The notes: generated from the letters alone by a model not told the origin. A stretch of DNA of 64,000 nucleotides from Catenulispora sp. GP43 (GCF_041260665.1 NZ_JBGCCT010000043.1:29522-93521), one strand, 5' to 3'. Positions 20,097-29,503 are shown, numbered from the stretch's first letter. Made by a program: numbers and translations.

Positions 20097-22097
20097 GTGA
20101 CCGAGCGCGGCAGTTCTTTCGAGCGAGACCGCCCCTGGGTGATGCGGACTTACGCCGGCCACTCCACCCCGGCCGAGTCCAACGCCCTGTACCGCAGGAA
20201 CCTGGCAAAGGGCCAGACCGGTCTGTCGGTCGCCTTCGACCTGCCCACGCAGACCGGCTACGACCCGGACTCGATCCTGGCCCGCGGGGAGGTCGGCAAG
20301 GTCGGCGTGCCGGTCTCGCACCTGGGCGACATGCGCGCGCTGTTCGACGGCATCCCGCTGCAGCGGATGAACACCTCGATGACCATCAACGCCCCGGCCA
20401 TGTGGCTGCTGGCGCTGTACCAGGTGGCCGCCGAGGAACAGGGTGCCGATGTCGCGGCGCTGGCCGGCACCACGCAGAACGACATCGTCAAGGAGTACCT
20501 GTCGCGCGGGACCTATGTCTTCCCGCCCGGCCCGTCGCTGCGGCTGATCACCGACACCATCGCCTACACGGTGGCGAACCTGCCGAAGTGGAACCCGATC
20601 AACATCTGCTCCTACCACCTGCAGGAGGCCGGCGCGCAGCCGGTGCAGGAGGTCGCCTACGCGCTGTCCACGGCGATCGCCGTGCTCGACGGCGTGCGCG
20701 ACTCCGGGCAGGTGGCGCCGGAGGACTTCGGCCAGGTGGTCGGGCGCATCTCGTTCTTCGTCAACGCCGGCGTGCGCTTCGTCGAGGAGATGTGCAAGCT
20801 GCGGGCCTTCGCGGCGCTCTGGGACCGGATCACGCGCGAGCGCTACGGCGTCGAGGACGAGAAGCTGCGCCGCTTCCGCTACGGCGTCCAGGTCAACTCC
20901 CTGGGGCTGACCGAGGCCCAGCCGGAGAACAACGTGCAGCGGATCCTGTTGGAGATGCTGGCCGTCACGTTGTCCAAGGACGCGCGGGCGCGCGCCGTAC
21001 AGCTGCCGGCGTGGAACGAGGCGCTGGGCCTGCCGCGGCCGTGGGACCAGCAGTGGTCGCTGCGCATGCAGCAGGTGCTGGCCTACGAGTCGGACCTGCT
21101 GGAGTACCCGGACCTGTTCGCCGGCTCGAAGGTGGTCGAGGCCAAGACCGACGAGATCGCCGACGCGGCCTGGGCGGAGATCGAGCGCATCCAGGAGCTC
21201 GGCGGCGTCGTGGCGGCCGTGGAGTCCGGCTATCTGAAGGCGCAGCTGGTCGGCGCGCACGCCGAGCGGCGCGCGAAGATCGAGTCCGGCGAGATGACGG
21301 TCGTGGGCGTCAACAAGTTCACCGAGACCGAGCCGAACCCGCTGACCGCCGACCTGGACGCCGCGATCCAGACCGTCGACCCGGCCGTGGAGCAGCACGC
21401 CGTGGCGGCGCTGAAGGAATGGAAGGAGCAGCGGGACGGCGCGGCGGTGGACGCCGCACTGGCCCGGCTGCGCCGGGAGGCCGGAACGGAAGCGAACCTG
21501 ATGGACGCGACGCTGGAGTGCGTGCGCGCCGGGGTCACCACGGGGGAGTGGACCGGGGTGCTGCGTGAGGTCTTCGGCGAGTTCCGGGCGCCCACCGGCG
21601 TCTCGGGCTCCACCGGGACCGCGATCCCGTCGGAGGAGCTCGTGGAGCTGCGCCGCGAGGTGGATCAGGCCTCTGAGGAGCTCGGCCGGCGGCTGCGGCT
21701 GCTGGTCGGCAAGCCCGGTTTGGACGGCCACTCCAACGGTGCCGAGCAGATCGCGGTGCGCGCCCGCGACGCCGGTTTCGAGGTCGTGTACCAGGGGATC
21801 CGGCTGACGCCGGCGCAGATCGCGGCCGCCGCGGTGGCCGAGGACGTGCACTGCGTCGGGCTGTCGGTGCTGTCCGGCTCGCATCTGCAGCTGGTGCCGG
21901 AGGTGTTGAAGGAGCTGCGGGCCTCCGGGGCCGGCTCGGTGCCGGTGGTGGTCGGCGGCATCATCCCCGACGCCGACGCGCGGGCGCTGCGCGAGGCCGG
22001 CGTGGCCGCGGTGTTCACCCCGAAGGATTTCGGGATCACGCAGATCCTGCACACCATCGTCGAAGAGATCCGGCGTGCCGGATCGGTCGCGGTCTGA
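20097..22097 (+). CDS. meaA: B12-dependent acyl-CoA mutase, MeaA/ethylmalonyl-CoA mutase type
   Basis: 666 residues. The N-terminal TIM barrel (about 1-510) begins almost directly with RPWVMRTYAGHSTPAESN. The C-terminal cobalamin domain has KPGLDGHSNGAEQIA, with His545 as the lower axial ligand (DxHxxG). Single-chain length without a long N-terminal extension fits MeaA/Ecm better than methylmalonyl-CoA mutase; the predicted reaction is ethylmalonyl-CoA to methylsuccinyl-CoA. The GTG at 20097 has GGGAG 5 nt upstream. Ccr, epimerase, thiolase, MeaB and adenosyltransferase genes elsewhere in the window support this role. Confidence 0.9.
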   Translation: MTERGSSFERDRPWVMRTYAGHSTPAESNALYRRNLAKGQTGLSVAFDLPTQTGYDPDSILARGEVGKVGVPVSHLGDMRALFDGIPLQRMNTSMTINAPAMWLLALYQVAAEEQGADVAALAGTTQNDIVKEYLSRGTYVFPPGPSLRLITDTIAYTVANLPKWNPINICSYHLQEAGAQPVQEVAYALSTAIAVLDGVRDSGQVAPEDFGQVVGRISFFVNAGVRFVEEMCKLRAFAALWDRITRERYGVEDEKLRRFRYGVQVNSLGLTEAQPENNVQRILLEMLAVTLSKDARARAVQLPAWNEALGLPRPWDQQWSLRMQQVLAYESDLLEYPDLFAGSKVVEAKTDEIADAAWAEIERIQELGGVVAAVESGYLKAQLVGAHAERRAKIESGEMTVVGVNKFTETEPNPLTADLDAAIQTVDPAVEQHAVAALKEWKEQRDGAAVDAALARLRREAGTEANLMDATLECVRAGVTTGEWTGVLREVFGEFRAPTGVSGSTGTAIPSEELVELRREVDQASEELGRRLRLLVGKPGLDGHSNGAEQIAVRARDAGFEVVYQGIRLTPAQIAAAAVAEDVHCVGLSVLSGSHLQLVPEVLKELRASGAGSVPVVVGGIIPDADARALREAGVAAVFTPKDFGITQILHTIVEEIRRAGSVAV

Positions 22098-22122
22098 GCG
22101 GACTCCCTCGCCGCCGGACGCG

Positions 22123-22170
22123 AATCGGCGCCCTTCCCCCGGAGATATCCCCTAGGGAAGGGCGCCGATT
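22123..22170. terminator. Bidirectional terminator after meaA
   Basis: A perfect 16-bp stem (arms 22123-22138 and 22155-22170) with a 16-nt loop. It starts with AA and ends with TT, and lies between the converging meaA and 22266-22592 genes. Confidence 0.88.
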
Positions 22171-22265
22171 TGTAGGCCCGCCCGTCTCCCACCACCGCCC
22201 GTTAAGGAGACGCTGCGCGTCACAGTATGAACTTTTATGCGAGCTCGAATTCACTCAACGACGAA

Positions 22266-22592
22266 TCAGGCGTCGGCCTTCTCGGCGGCTTCCTTCTCCG
22301 CGATGGCGTCCGGGTGGTGCTCGCCGGCGAATTCGCGGCCCAGCACCTCGTGCGTGACCCGCAGGTGGTCGATGCCGGTCTCGCCGTGCTCGGCGGCGTG
22401 GCCGTCCAGGGCGTTCAGGATGCGCTCGACGGGCTCGTGGTGGCCTTCCAGGCGCTGCTCGGCGTAGTAGGCGATGCCCAGCTTCATGAACAGCTTCGCG
22501 CCGTGCCGGTGGGCGCTCCACTCCTCGGCTTCCTCAACCGCGCCCTCGAAGCTCTTCTCGGTGATCTCGAGGCACTTGGCTATGAAACTCAT
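22266..22592 (-). CDS. Small helical protein of unknown function
   Basis: 108 residues, charged and helical, without membrane segments. It contains MSFIAKCLEITEKSFEGAVEEA at the start (first 20 residues diagnostic of this frame) and many His and Glu. AGGAG lies about 10 nt upstream of the ATG on the minus strand. No family recognised. The choice over overlapping frames rests on the Shine-Dalgarno, the balanced composition and the shared terminator at 22123-22170. Confidence 0.6.
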   Translation of the reverse strand: MSFIAKCLEITEKSFEGAVEEAEEWSAHRHGAKLFMKLGIAYYAEQRLEGHHEPVERILNALDGHAAEHGETGIDHLRVTHEVLGREFAGEHHPDAIAEKEAAEKADA

Positions 22593-22815
22593 CGGTCTGC
22601 GACTCCTCGCGTCGAAACGGCGCCCATCGACACTATCGACGAGGCGTATGCGTGCTCCCCTACACGCCCCTGCCGTGACGGACAGAGTGCGGGTTAGCAG
22701 CGTATCGAGCTGAATGATAGCGGCAACTGCGAGAACGGGTTACGGCGAAGTGCGTATGCGGGACTAGTACTGCGATAGGGGAAGCTCTGCGTCTGCCCCG
22801 TGGGAACATCGAGTA

Positions 22816-23283
22816 ATGAACCAGTCGCCATCGGCTCGCGCGCGCAACCTGATCGCCGGCCATCCCGGGCGCACGGCGGACGCGCGCCGCGCCGCCCTGC
22901 GGTTGTTCGTCCCCGAGGACGGCGACGCGCCGGTGCTGACACCGTTCCTGTTGTCGGTGGCCGCCGACGCGGCCGAGGACGATCTGGTCCGCATCGAGGC
23001 GATCAGGGTGCTGCCGATCGCGTACATACCGGAGGGCGGCCCCGCGGCCTCCGTTCGAGCGGCCCTGATCCGGCTGGCCGCGGAGGACTCCGACTCCGAC
23101 GTCCGCAACACCGCCGGCTACACCGTCTTCGATCTTCCCGGGGCCGAGGACGACGTCGCGCGGATGCGGGAGCTGATCGCGGCCGAGGAGGACGAGTTCG
23201 TCGCGGAGAACATCGACGCGTCTTTGGAGCTGTTCCTGGAACGCAGGAAGCGCAGAGGTGTTGTTGAGGAACCGTCGGGTTGA
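22816..23283 (+). CDS. HEAT-repeat-like small protein, unknown function
   Basis: 155 residues. Helical, with alternating Arg/Ala/Leu and acidic segments ([40 protein letters not shown]) that resemble two or three HEAT/Armadillo-type repeats. No signal or membrane segment. The ATG at 22816 lacks a clear Shine-Dalgarno. It ends about 85 nt before nucS on the same strand. A protein-interaction role is only a guess from the repeat pattern. Confidence 0.6.
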   Translation: MNQSPSARARNLIAGHPGRTADARRAALRLFVPEDGDAPVLTPFLLSVAADAAEDDLVRIEAIRVLPIAYIPEGGPAASVRAALIRLAAEDSDSDVRNTAGYTVFDLPGAEDDVARMRELIAAEEDEFVAENIDASLELFLERRKRRGVVEEPSG

Positions 23284-23354
23284 TCGGCACCGCACCGGTA
23301 GTCGTCCAGTCACCCACGGCAGCCCGGATGCGCGGCGCACCGCTTTCCCGTTGA

Positions 23355-23360
23355 TAGGCT
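23355..23360 (+). promoter_or_regulatory. -10 box TAGGCT, leaderless nucS
   Basis: TAGGCT ends 8 nt before the nucS ATG at 23369; no Shine-Dalgarno is present. Confidence 0.45.
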
Positions 23361-23368
23361 CCGATCCC

Positions 23369-24046
23369 ATGCGCATCGTCATCGCCCACTGCACCGTCGA
23401 CTACGCCGGCCGTCTGTCCTCACACCTCCCGGAGGCCAAGCGCCTGCTGATGGTGAAGAACGACGGCAGCGTCTCGATCCACGCCGACGACCGCGCCTAC
23501 AAGCCGCTCAACTGGATGTCGCCGCCGTGTGTGCTCAAGGAGACCGCCGGCGACGAGGACGGCGGCCTGGTCTGGACGGTCACCAACAAGGCCGGCGAGC
23601 GCCTGGTGATCACTCTGCGCGACATCGAGCTGGACTCCAGCCACGACCTCGGCGTCGACCCCGGCCTGCAGAAGGACGGCGTCGAGGCGCACCTGCAGGA
23701 ACTGCTGGCCGAGCAGATCGAGACCCTGGGCACCGGCTGGACCCTGGTCCGCCGCGAGTACCCGACCGCCATCGGCCCGGTGGACATCATGGCCCGCGAC
23801 GCCGACGGCGCCCACGTCGCCGTGGAGATCAAGCGCCGCGGCGAGATCGACGGCGTCGAGCAGCTGACCCGCTACCTGGAACTGCTCAACCGCGACCCGC
23901 TGCTGGCCCCGGTCCGCGGGGTGTTCGCGGCGCAGGAGATCAAGCCGCAGGCGCGGGTGCTGGCCGCGGACCGCGGGATCGAGTGCACGGTGCTGGACTA
24001 CGAGGTGCTGCGCGGGATGGACGACCCGAGTTCGCGGTTGTTCTGA
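23369..24046 (+). CDS. nucS: Mismatch-specific endonuclease NucS/EndoMS
   Basis: 225 residues. In actinobacteria lacking MutS/MutL, NucS cleaves both strands at mismatches and carries out non-canonical mismatch repair. The N-terminal beta domain starts [20 protein letters not shown]. The C-terminal nuclease has the PD-ExK residues Asp139, Glu153 and Lys155 with the spacing known from archaeal NucS. The C-terminus ends SSRLF, in keeping with a sliding-clamp-binding tail. The start at 23369 is leaderless by position of TAGGCT. Confidence 0.95.
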   Translation: MRIVIAHCTVDYAGRLSSHLPEAKRLLMVKNDGSVSIHADDRAYKPLNWMSPPCVLKETAGDEDGGLVWTVTNKAGERLVITLRDIELDSSHDLGVDPGLQKDGVEAHLQELLAEQIETLGTGWTLVRREYPTAIGPVDIMARDADGAHVAVEIKRRGEIDGVEQLTRYLELLNRDPLLAPVRGVFAAQEIKPQARVLAADRGIECTVLDYEVLRGMDDPSSRLF

Positions 24047-24187
24047 GGGCCGATTCGCCCCGAGTCGGTACTGATCCGGCCCCGCCGGCTGCCCGTGCGC
24101 GTCCCGTTTTCGTCCCCCCTTGGCTGGAGCGGGGAGGGTGAATCAGGATGTTGTCTCGAAGGTAACCGACACGGTGGGAGCAGAGAA

Positions 24188-25148
24188 ATGCAACTCAGCA
24201 GAAGAACCCTGCTAGCGGGGGCGGCGGCCGCGGTGGCCGCGCCGGCCACGCTGTACCTGGCCGAGGGCACCGCGCAGGCGTACGCGAGCTACGACGTCGC
24301 GGTGTGCGAGCAGTACCACAACCAGATACAGATCTACTCCTCGGCGGCCGGCTGGACCTCGCCGGAGTGGATCTGGTCGCCCGGCGCCGGCGGCTGGGCC
24401 AACCTCTCGGACGTGAAGTTCCGCAGCACGGCGAAGTTCGGGGAGGTGGCCCTGGTCGCGGCCTCCGGCGGCAACGTCGGCATGGTGGACAAGAACGCGT
24501 CCGGCACGCAGGGCACCGGCAGCCTGCTGTGGGAGGCCTCGCCCGGCTCCAACCCGCACGCGATCGAGCGGATCCCGAACATCGGCGCGGTGGTCGCCGC
24601 GTCCTCCGGCGGCTACCTGCACGTCTACGGGCCGACCGCGATCAACGACCCGAGCACGCTGGCGCTGGTGCAGACCGTCAGCTTCCCGGGCGCGCACGGC
24701 CTCTGGTACGACGACGTGCACAACCGCTTCTGGGCGGTCGGCCAGGACAAGGCGACGTCGTACGCGGTCAGCGGCACCTACCGGAACACCCGACGGGGTC
24801 GACGTCTCGATCGGCACGGGCAACCTGGGCCACAGCCTGGACGCGTCGTACAAGGACAGCGGCATCCTGCTGGTGAGCCACACCAGCGCGGTGATCGCCA
24901 TCAACAAGACGACGCACGCGGTGAGCACGGTGCACGCCAATCACGCGGTGAAGTCCTTCAGCCAGCACTCCTCCGGCGAGGCGTTCTGGGTGCAGAGCAC
25001 CGGCAAGGCGTACCACGGCGACACCCGCGACTGGGTGAACCCGGACGTGCAGTTCTTCAACGCCGCGGGCGCGACCTCCTTCACCCGCGGCCTGTCCTAC
25101 GGCGCGGAGTTCTACAAGGCCCGCCTGCACGCAGTCGGCTACCACTGA
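24188..25148 (+). pseudogene. Tat-exported propeller-like protein (DUF6528-like), frameshifted
   Basis: The ATG at 24188 follows GGGAG and begins a twin-arginine signal (QLSRRTLLAGAAAAVAAPA). The frame codes for a plausible secreted protein (GAHGLWYDDVHNRFWAVGQD) up to about 24787. There the coding signal moves to the next frame (GVDVSIGTGNLGHSL), which runs to the stop at 25148 and ends HAVGYH. One extra or two missing bases in the C-rich stretch around 24787-24791 explain it. Intact length would be about 320 residues. The repeated Trp/Gly pattern resembles the uncharacterised DUF6528 beta-propeller family; that link is tentative. Real pseudogene or sequence error cannot be told apart. Confidence 0.7.
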
Positions 25149-25161
25149 CGGCACGCCGCCG

Positions 25162-25290
25162 ATGCAGACCCCGGACATGCGCCAGCTCAGATCCTTCCTG
25201 GCCGTCGCCCGCGAACGCCTCGCCGCCGGCGCCGCCCTCGTCGCCGCCGACCTCGACGCCCTGGTCGACGAGGTGCGGCGCACAGCTTGA
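25162..25290 (+). CDS. Possible 42-residue helical peptide
   Basis: A short open frame 13 nt after the frameshifted gene. The ATG at 25162 (or 25177) codes for an amphipathic Ala/Arg/Asp-rich helix ending VDEVRRTA. No Shine-Dalgarno and no recognised family. It may be a fragment of something larger or not translated. The stretch from 25291 to 25533 holds no gene beyond the ribosome site of the next one. Confidence 0.25.
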   Translation: MQTPDMRQLRSFLAVARERLAAGAALVAADLDALVDEVRRTA

Positions 25291-25533
25291 CCCATGGGGC
25301 CCCAGTGGGACCGGCGCGAAGGCAGCGCGCCGGCTTCGCGTGGCGGAGCGTAGAGCGGGATCGAGCGCCGCCAGCAGGGTATCCGTCCCAGCTCTGGACC
25401 GGGATGCCGAGAGATGTTGGACATCAGTCGTGTGCTGATGTCGTTTTGAAAGCCCTTCGCCCCGACAGGTTAGAAGACCTCCGGGTTGGGCCATGCCTCT
25501 AGGTGTATCCCCTACCGGGAGGAGTCCTCTGAT

Positions 25534-25938
25534 ATGTCCCTCGATGTTTCCCCGGATCTGCTTGACGCCGCCGAGCGCGGTGAGGTGACCGACGAGCAGT
25601 TCGCCGAGTGCGTGCGGGACTCGCTGCCCTACGCGTGGCGGATGGTCAGCGACCTGTCGACCCGGCTGCACGTGGACGGCGCGGACGGGACCGGCTTCGT
25701 GGACAACACCACGCCGCCGCCGGACGAGCAGGCGCGCGGGCAGCTGCTCCGGGCTCTGGCCAGCGACGCCATCCGCGGCTGCCTGGAGCGGCACTTCGCG
25801 GTCAAGCTGGCGTTCCAGAACTGCCACCGGGTCGCGGTCTTCCCCGTCGGGACGTCCGCGGACTCCGAGGTGTACGGCAGGTTCACCTCTGTTCGTGCAC
25901 AGCTCCTGAACCAGTCGCCGCTGCTGCGCGACTGCTGA
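25534..25938 (+). CDS. Conserved hypothetical actinobacterial protein
   Basis: 134 residues. A very good Shine-Dalgarno (GGGAGGAG, 25517-25524) precedes the ATG. The acidic helical N-terminus (LLDAAERGEVTDEQFAECV) is followed by SLPYAWRMVSDLSTRL and the compact C-terminal core DAIRGCLERHFAVKLAFQNC. No signal or membrane segment. The pattern looks like a family conserved in Streptomyces near nucS, but I cannot name a function. A strong terminator with a T-rich tail follows. Confidence 0.7.
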   Translation: MSLDVSPDLLDAAERGEVTDEQFAECVRDSLPYAWRMVSDLSTRLHVDGADGTGFVDNTTPPPDEQARGQLLRALASDAIRGCLERHFAVKLAFQNCHRVAVFPVGTSADSEVYGRFTSVRAQLLNQSPLLRDC

Positions 25939-26044
25939 GCCGCGGGTCCTGCGGAGCTGGTGGGGACGGTTCGGGTTCGGATAGCCGTACTGGAATACGG
26001 GCTGGTGCGGGCTTCCCGAATCGAGGCCGGAGGACTTGCGAAAG

Positions 26045-26091
26045 GCCGGTGGCGTCCCAGGGGGCAGGGGACGCCACCGGCTCTTCTTTGT
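26045..26091 (+). terminator. Rho-independent terminator with T-rich tail
   Basis: A perfect 14-bp GC stem (26045-26058 with 26068-26081) and a 9-nt loop are followed by TCTTCTTTGT on the plus strand. It terminates the 25534-25938 gene and faces the convergent oxidoreductase gene. Confidence 0.9.
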
Positions 26092-26113
26092 CTCCGGCAG
26101 GACTCATACCCGT

Positions 26114-27085
26114 TCAGGCGCCGCGTAACAGTGGGAGCACTGAACTTCCCAAAGCCTTGATGTTCTCCAGCGTATGGTCGGGGCCGCCGCCCTCGACGAA
26201 GAGCAGGAAGTGTTCGATCCCGGTCGCTTGGCGGGCCTGTAGGATGCGGTCGGCGCAGTACGAGGCCGGCCCGATCGGGTGGATCGCCGTCAGGTGCTCG
26301 GCGTAGGCGTCGGGGTCGCGCATCGGCTGCCGGGTCCCGTCGAACCGGACATGCGCGGCCATCCCCGGGCGCAGCCACGTGGGCATCGTCTGTCGCAGAA
26401 GGCTGATTCCCGACGCGCGGGACTCGGCGACCTGGGCGACCACCACCGAGGCATGCGGCGCGCCGACCCCGTAGGCCCGCACCATCTCCGCCTTCTCGGC
26501 GTCGTCGGAGTGCATGCCGAGCAGCATCGGCAGCCGGCGTGCGGCTGCCATGGCCGCCGTCTCGGGGGACGTGCACGCCACCAGCATCCGCGGACGTCCG
26601 CGCGGCACCACGGGGACCTCGCGGAACCGGTGGAACTCGCCGTCATAGGAAACAGAGTCCTGAGAACCCCAGGCGCACAGGACGTCCAGCGCCTCGGCGA
26701 GGGCCCGGTGCGACAGCCCTTCCATCCCGGTGCCGAACACCTCCAGGTCCACCCACGGCCCGCCGCGCCCGACCCCCAGCGTGAACCGGCCGCCGGTGAG
26801 CACGTCGAGCATCGCCGCCTGCTCGGCCACCGCGACCGGGTGCGCCGTGGACAGCACCGTCACGGCGGTCCCGATCCCGATCCTCCGGGTGCGCCCGGCC
26901 AGCAGTGCGGCGAAGGTGAGAGCTGACGGGCAGGTGCCGTACGGCATGAAATGGTGCTCGGCCACGAAGACGTCGTCGAACCCGGCGTCCTCGGCGGCGG
27001 TGCCGTAGTCCAGGGCGGTCTGCAGCGTCCGCTCCGGCGAGATGCCCGGAAAGCCCGCTGCCAACAGGAAAACACCGATGCGCAT
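26114..27085 (-). CDS. Luciferase-like (LLM class) flavin- or F420-dependent oxidoreductase
   Basis: 323 residues from the ATG at 27085 (MRIGVFLLAAGFPG); an in-frame upstream GTG/ATG would add seven unlikely residues. TIM-barrel bacterial-luciferase motifs: FVAEHHFMPYGTCPSAL after strand 2, RIGIGTAVTVLSTAHPVAVA, and LGVGRGGPW. Cofactor could be FMN or F420; substrate unknown. It diverges from the double dehydrogenase gene. The start codon lies within an inverted repeat (27083-27107). Confidence 0.87.
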   Translation of the reverse strand: MRIGVFLLAAGFPGISPERTLQTALDYGTAAEDAGFDDVFVAEHHFMPYGTCPSALTFAALLAGRTRRIGIGTAVTVLSTAHPVAVAEQAAMLDVLTGGRFTLGVGRGGPWVDLEVFGTGMEGLSHRALAEALDVLCAWGSQDSVSYDGEFHRFREVPVVPRGRPRMLVACTSPETAAMAAARRLPMLLGMHSDDAEKAEMVRAYGVGAPHASVVVAQVAESRASGISLLRQTMPTWLRPGMAAHVRFDGTRQPMRDPDAYAEHLTAIHPIGPASYCADRILQARQATGIEHFLLFVEGGGPDHTLENIKALGSSVLPLLRGA

Positions 27086-27107
27086 GGGTACCAGTGTGTA
27101 ACCCATG
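27083..27107. promoter_or_regulatory. Inverted repeat over the start codon of the LLM oxidoreductase gene
   Basis: CATGGGT and ACCCATG are separated by 11 nt. The left arm holds the start codon (read on the minus strand). It could be an autoregulatory operator or a small hairpin. Confidence 0.35.
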
Positions 27108-27232
27108 TGGGCACTCTCACAGGCAAGAAGGTGCTGTCAGAACAGGGGTGTCGCGTAGATACTGACCAGTAACCGCAGACTCCATCCCTCTAGGTAGCTG
27201 CGAGTCACCAAAACTCAAGGAGACGGATACCC

Positions 27233-29023
27233 ATGCCCCGCGAGTTCACCACCATCGGCATCGTCGGCCTGGGCACCATGGGCGCCGGCATCGCCGAAGT
27301 CATGGCCCGCAACGGCATCAAGGTCATCGGCGTCGAGGTCGACGACGCCGGCCTGGCCCGCGGCCGCGGCCACCTGCAGGCCTCCGTGGCGCGCGCGGTC
27401 AAGCGCGGCAAGCTGACCGACGCCGAGGCCGGGGAGCTGACCGACCGGATCACCTTCAGCACCAGCCTGGACGACCTGGCCGCGGCCGAGCTCGTCGTCG
27501 AGGCCGTGCCGGAGGACCTGGCGCTCAAGCGCTCCGTCTTCCAGCGGCTGGACGCGATCTGTCCGCCCGAGACAGTCCTGGCCACCAACACCTCGGCGCT
27601 GTCGGTCACCGAGATCTCGGTGGCGACCGCCCGGCCCTCGCGCGTGGTGGGCGTGCACTTCTTCAACCCGGCCACGGTCATGAAGCTGGCCGAGGTGGTG
27701 CGCACCGTGGTCACCGACCCGGAGGTGGTCGACGACGTCGAGGCCCTGGTGCGCCGGCTCGGCAAGGACGACGTCACCTGCGGCGACCGCGCCGGCTTCA
27801 TCGCCAACGCGCTGCTGTTCGGCTACCTGAACCACGCGGTGGCGATGTACGAGCAGAAGTACGCCACCCGCGAGGACATCGACACCGCCATGAAGCTCGG
27901 CTGCGGGCTGCCGATGGGCCCGCTGGCGCTGCTGGACCTGATCGGGATCGACACCGCCTACGAGATCCTGGACACGATGTACAAGCAGGGACGCGACCGG
28001 CTGCACGCCCCGGCGCCGATCCTGAAGCAGATGGCGACCGCGGGCCTGCTCGGCCGCAAGACCGGCCGCGGCTTCTACACGTATGAGGGCTCTGACTCCC
28101 CGGTCGTGGTCGACGACGAGCAGACCCCCGTCGCCGGCGGCCGGGGCCGGCACGGCGACCAGGTCCGCGAGGTGCGCAAGATCGGCGTCGTGGGCTCGGG
28201 CACGATGGCCAACGGCATCGCGGAGGTCTGCGTCAAGGCCGGGTACGACACGGTGCTGGTGGCCCGCGCCACCGCCAAGGCCGACGCGGCGCGCGCGGCG
28301 ATCGGGCGGTCGCTGGAGAAGGCGGTGCAGCGCGGCAAGCTGACCGAGCAGGACCGGGACGCGGCGCTGGCCCGCCTGCACGGCACCGTCGACCTGGCCG
28401 ACCTGGCAGAGGCCGACCTGGTGATCGAGGCGGTGGTGGAGGACGTCGAGGTCAAGCGCGCGCTGTTCGCGAACTTCGACGAGCTGTGCAAGCCCGGCGC
28501 GATCCTGGCCACCACGACCTCCTCGCTGCCGGTCATCGAGTGCGCGATGGCCACCCGGCGGCCGGCCGACGTGATCGGCGTGCACTTCTTCAACCCGGCG
28601 CCGGTGATGAAGCTGGTCGAGGTGGTGCGCACGGTGAAGACCGCGGACGACGTGGCCGCCACGGTGCACGAGGTGTGCGCGAAGCTGGGCAAGGTCGCGG
28701 TGGACTGCGGCGACCGCGCCGGGTTCATCGTGAACGCGCTGCTGTTCCCGTACCTGAACGACGCGGTGAAGATGCTGGAGGCGCACTACGCCACGAGCGA
28801 GGACATCGACACCGCGATGAAGCGCGGCTGCGGCTACCCGATGGGCCCCTTCGAGCTGCTGGACGTGGTGGGCCTGGACGTGTCGCTGGCCATCCAGCGG
28901 GTGCTGTACCTGGAGTTCCGCGAGCCCGGCTTCGCGCCGGCGCCGCTGCTGGAACACCTGGTGACCGCGGGATACCTGGGACGCAAGGCGGGTCGTGGGT
29001 TCCGGGATTACGGGTCCCGCTGA
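27233..29023 (+). CDS. Fused double-domain 3-hydroxyacyl-CoA dehydrogenase
   Basis: 596 residues made of two complete 3-hydroxyacyl-CoA dehydrogenase units in tandem (about 1-285 and 318-596), joined by an acidic/Gly-rich linker. Domain 1 has GLGTMGAGIAE (Gly12-Gly19) and GVHFFNPATVMKLAEV. Domain 2 has GSGTMANGIAE and GVHFFNPAPVMKLVEV. Both keep the catalytic His and the ATNTS/ATTTS substrate loop, so both may be active. The ATG at 27233 has AAGGAG 10 nt upstream. Streptomyces has similar fused proteins. Likely role is (S)-3-hydroxybutyryl-CoA formation or fatty-acid oxidation. The halves are similar to each other, pointing to an old tandem duplication and fusion. Confidence 0.92.
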   Translation: MPREFTTIGIVGLGTMGAGIAEVMARNGIKVIGVEVDDAGLARGRGHLQASVARAVKRGKLTDAEAGELTDRITFSTSLDDLAAAELVVEAVPEDLALKRSVFQRLDAICPPETVLATNTSALSVTEISVATARPSRVVGVHFFNPATVMKLAEVVRTVVTDPEVVDDVEALVRRLGKDDVTCGDRAGFIANALLFGYLNHAVAMYEQKYATREDIDTAMKLGCGLPMGPLALLDLIGIDTAYEILDTMYKQGRDRLHAPAPILKQMATAGLLGRKTGRGFYTYEGSDSPVVVDDEQTPVAGGRGRHGDQVREVRKIGVVGSGTMANGIAEVCVKAGYDTVLVARATAKADAARAAIGRSLEKAVQRGKLTEQDRDAALARLHGTVDLADLAEADLVIEAVVEDVEVKRALFANFDELCKPGAILATTTSSLPVIECAMATRRPADVIGVHFFNPAPVMKLVEVVRTVKTADDVAATVHEVCAKLGKVAVDCGDRAGFIVNALLFPYLNDAVKMLEAHYATSEDIDTAMKRGCGYPMGPFELLDVVGLDVSLAIQRVLYLEFREPGFAPAPLLEHLVTAGYLGRKAGRGFRDYGSR

Positions 29024-29094
29024 CGGATCCCGCTGGTCGAGACGGCCGTGTCCGCCGGGACGACCGGGTGGCCGAATGCCGGGCGCGGGCTGAT

Positions 29095-29100
29095 TACCCT
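29095..29100 (+). promoter_or_regulatory. -10 box TACCCT, leaderless
   Basis: TACCCT ends 6 nt before the ATG at 29107. The GGAGGT between them abuts the ATG and is too close to act as a Shine-Dalgarno. Confidence 0.45.
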
Positions 29101-29106
29101 GGAGGT

Positions 29107-29427
29107 ATGAGCCCGCGCCGCCGCCCGCCCCGCCGCTCCGACGTCCCCGACGACGAACAGGACGGCGCGAACGCCCGCATGGCGTCGCGGGTCCTGGGCT
29201 TCGACCGGATCGAGAACGGACCCGACGGCCGGGACTGGGCCGTGCGTGGGATCCCCGGGCAGGCCGCGCAGAAGGTGTACCGGTGCCCCGGGTGCGAGCA
29301 GGAGATCCGGGCCGGGGTGCCGCACATCGTGGCCTGGCCCAAGGAGGACCACGGTGTCGGGGTGCATGACCGGCGGCACTGGCACACGCCGTGCTGGAAC
29401 GCGCGCTCGCGGAGGCGAGCCAGGTAA
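29107..29427 (+). CDS. Small actinobacterial protein with zinc-ribbon-like end
   Basis: 106 residues. The N-terminus is Arg/Pro-rich (MSPRRRPPRRSDVPDDE), then comes a conserved core (GQAAQKVYRCPGCEQEIR) with CxxC, and later HWHTPCW, giving a possible Cys2-His/Cys metal site. The C-terminus is basic (RSRRRAR). Related proteins accompany the 3-hydroxyacyl-CoA dehydrogenase gene in Streptomyces, sometimes labelled ATP/GTP-binding, but no P-loop is visible here. Nucleic-acid binding is possible from its charge. Confidence 0.75.
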   Translation: MSPRRRPPRRSDVPDDEQDGANARMASRVLGFDRIENGPDGRDWAVRGIPGQAAQKVYRCPGCEQEIRAGVPHIVAWPKEDHGVGVHDRRHWHTPCWNARSRRRAR

Positions 29428-29503
29428 AGGATTTCCACAAACTCAGGGCACCGACACGCCGCGCTCTTGGCGATCCGCGCACCGACCCGCGATCATTTCC
29501 GCC

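Noticed and set aside
24050..24068. Weak hairpin after nucS (CCGATTCG / CGAGTCGG)
   Set aside because: Only 8 bp with a mismatch and no tail; too weak to list as a terminator.
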